6,282 nucleotides of DNA. Origin: Chloroflexota bacterium. GTDB lineage: Bacteria; Chloroflexota; Limnocylindria; Limnocylindrales; CSP1-4. Made by a program: the position numbers and the translations under genes. The stretch spans positions 1 to 6,282 of the forward strand of contig DAIDTV010000093.1 in assembly GCA_027457005.1 (NCBI GenBank), given 5' to 3'. The notes under the pieces are model-generated. The model was given only the letters and a program-made list of their open reading frames with translations. It was not told the origin of the DNA and did no database searches. This document shows, in pieces, positions 5,690 to 6,282 of this stretch. Every line of letters begins with the position of its first letter. The first letter of the stretch is position 1.

Positions 5690-6282
5690 ATGCGACAGCC
5701 AGGTTCCCACGACTCCGCGGCGATGTTCGGCCGGGAGGTGACCGACGCGCCCTGGCGCCCCTCCCCCGAGCTGCTGGCCGAGAGCCGTGCCGCCCGGCTT
5801 CTCCGTGCGCTGGACGTGCCCGACCTCGAGACGCTGCAGGCGCGCGCCGTGGCGGATCCGGCCTGGTTCTGGGGCGCGGCCGTCGACGATCTCGGGCTGG
5901 CCTGGCAGCGTCGACCGCACGAGACGCTCGACCTGCGCGACGGGATCGAGTGGGCGCGCTGGTGGCGGGGTGGAGCGTTCAACCACGCCGCGGCGTCCGT
6001 CGACCCGTGGGCCGAGACGGACCCGGACGGCGAGGCACTGGCGTGGGAGGGCGAGGACGGGGCAGTCCGGCGGCTCACGCGGGCCGGGCTGCGCGACGCG
6101 GTCGACCTGGCGGCGGCGATGCTGGCGCGCAACGGCATCGGCCCGGGGACGCGGGTCGCGGTCTTCCTGCCGATGCTCCCCGAGACGGTGGTCGCCGTGC
6201 TCGCGCTCGGGAAGCTGCGCGCGGTCTTCACGCCCATCTTCTCCGGGTACGCCGCACACGCCGTGGCCACGCGCCTCGCCGC
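5690..6282 (+). CDS. AMP-forming acyl-CoA (acetyl/acetoacetyl-CoA type) synthetase, N-terminal part
   Basis: The first 197 residues of an adenylate-forming ligase that runs off the right edge. Enzymes of this type activate a carboxylic acid with ATP to an acyl-adenylate and then transfer it to coenzyme A. Residues 50-110 match the N-terminal extension typical of the acetyl-CoA and acetoacetyl-CoA synthetase branch ('PAWFWGAAVDDLGLAW', 'ARWWRGGAFNHA'). The AMP-binding domain begins at about 115-135 (ALAWEGEDG, LTRAGLRDAV) and continues with 'GIGPGTRVAVFLPMLPETVVAVLALGKLRAVFTPIFSGY' features at 149-187. The ATP-binding P-loop, the adenylation motifs and the catalytic lysine lie beyond the window, so the acid used cannot be told. 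I chose the ATG at 5690 because GAGG (5678-5681) lies eight bases before it; in-frame ATGs at 5663 and 5723 are alternatives. Together with the acyl-CoA dehydrogenase it suggests acid catabolism. Confidence 0.9.
   Translation, partial: MRQPGSHDSAAMFGREVTDAPWRPSPELLAESRAARLLRALDVPDLETLQARAVADPAWFWGAAVDDLGLAWQRRPHETLDLRDGIEWARWWRGGAFNHAAASVDPWAETDPDGEALAWEGEDGAVRRLTRAGLRDAVDLAAAMLARNGIGPGTRVAVFLPMLPETVVAVLALGKLRAVFTPIFSGYAAHAVATRLA

Noticed and set aside
5462..6270. Two minus-strand open frames of 265 and 218 codons
   Set aside because: They are antisense to the acyl-CoA ligase, whose N-terminal and AMP-binding sequence is clear on the plus strand.

Overview
This is a very GC-rich window (well over 70% G+C by eye). 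Its long antisense shadow frames and strong third-position G/C bias are typical of high-GC Actinobacteria or of soil and freshwater Chloroflexota. I lean towards Chloroflexota (Limnocylindria-like) because of the fused xanthine dehydrogenase family member and the general gene style. No taxonomic marker is present, so this is inference only.

Layout. The minus strand reads right to left. First is a 999-residue molybdenum hydroxylase (4654 to 1655) that fuses an iron-sulfur subunit to a molybdopterin subunit and closely resembles the selenium-dependent xanthine dehydrogenase family. Next comes a stretch with three short GC-rich hairpins, then a 20-codon micro-ORF (1550 to 1488) with a perfect GGAGG ribosome binding site, encoding a Lys/Pro-rich peptide. 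An 11-bp hairpin starts three bases after the micro-ORF stop. An acyl-CoA dehydrogenase (1427 to 234) follows, and then the first 52 residues of a membrane protein that runs off the left edge (158 to 1). The plus strand diverges from the dehydrogenase: a 224-codon protein with weak DUF1444/YtpQ-like character (4843 to 5517), then the N-terminal third of an acetyl-CoA-synthetase-like AMP-forming ligase that runs off the right edge (5690 to 6282).

How the genes may work together. The acyl-CoA dehydrogenase and acyl-CoA ligase suit carboxylic acid activation and beta-oxidation-type catabolism, and the molybdenum enzyme suits purine (or other N-heterocycle) hydroxylation. Nothing in the window shows that these form one pathway. 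No FAD-binding subunit, molybdenum cofactor gene, selenium gene or other purine catabolism gene is visible, so the hydroxylase needs partners from elsewhere.

The least ordinary parts are the micro-ORF with its flanking hairpins, a roughly 60-residue Gly/Pro/Asp-rich insertion inside the molybdenum domain of the hydroxylase, and a 17-bp tandem duplication that reaches into the stop codon of the acyl-CoA dehydrogenase gene. No tRNA, rRNA, CRISPR array, insertion sequence or attachment site was recognised.
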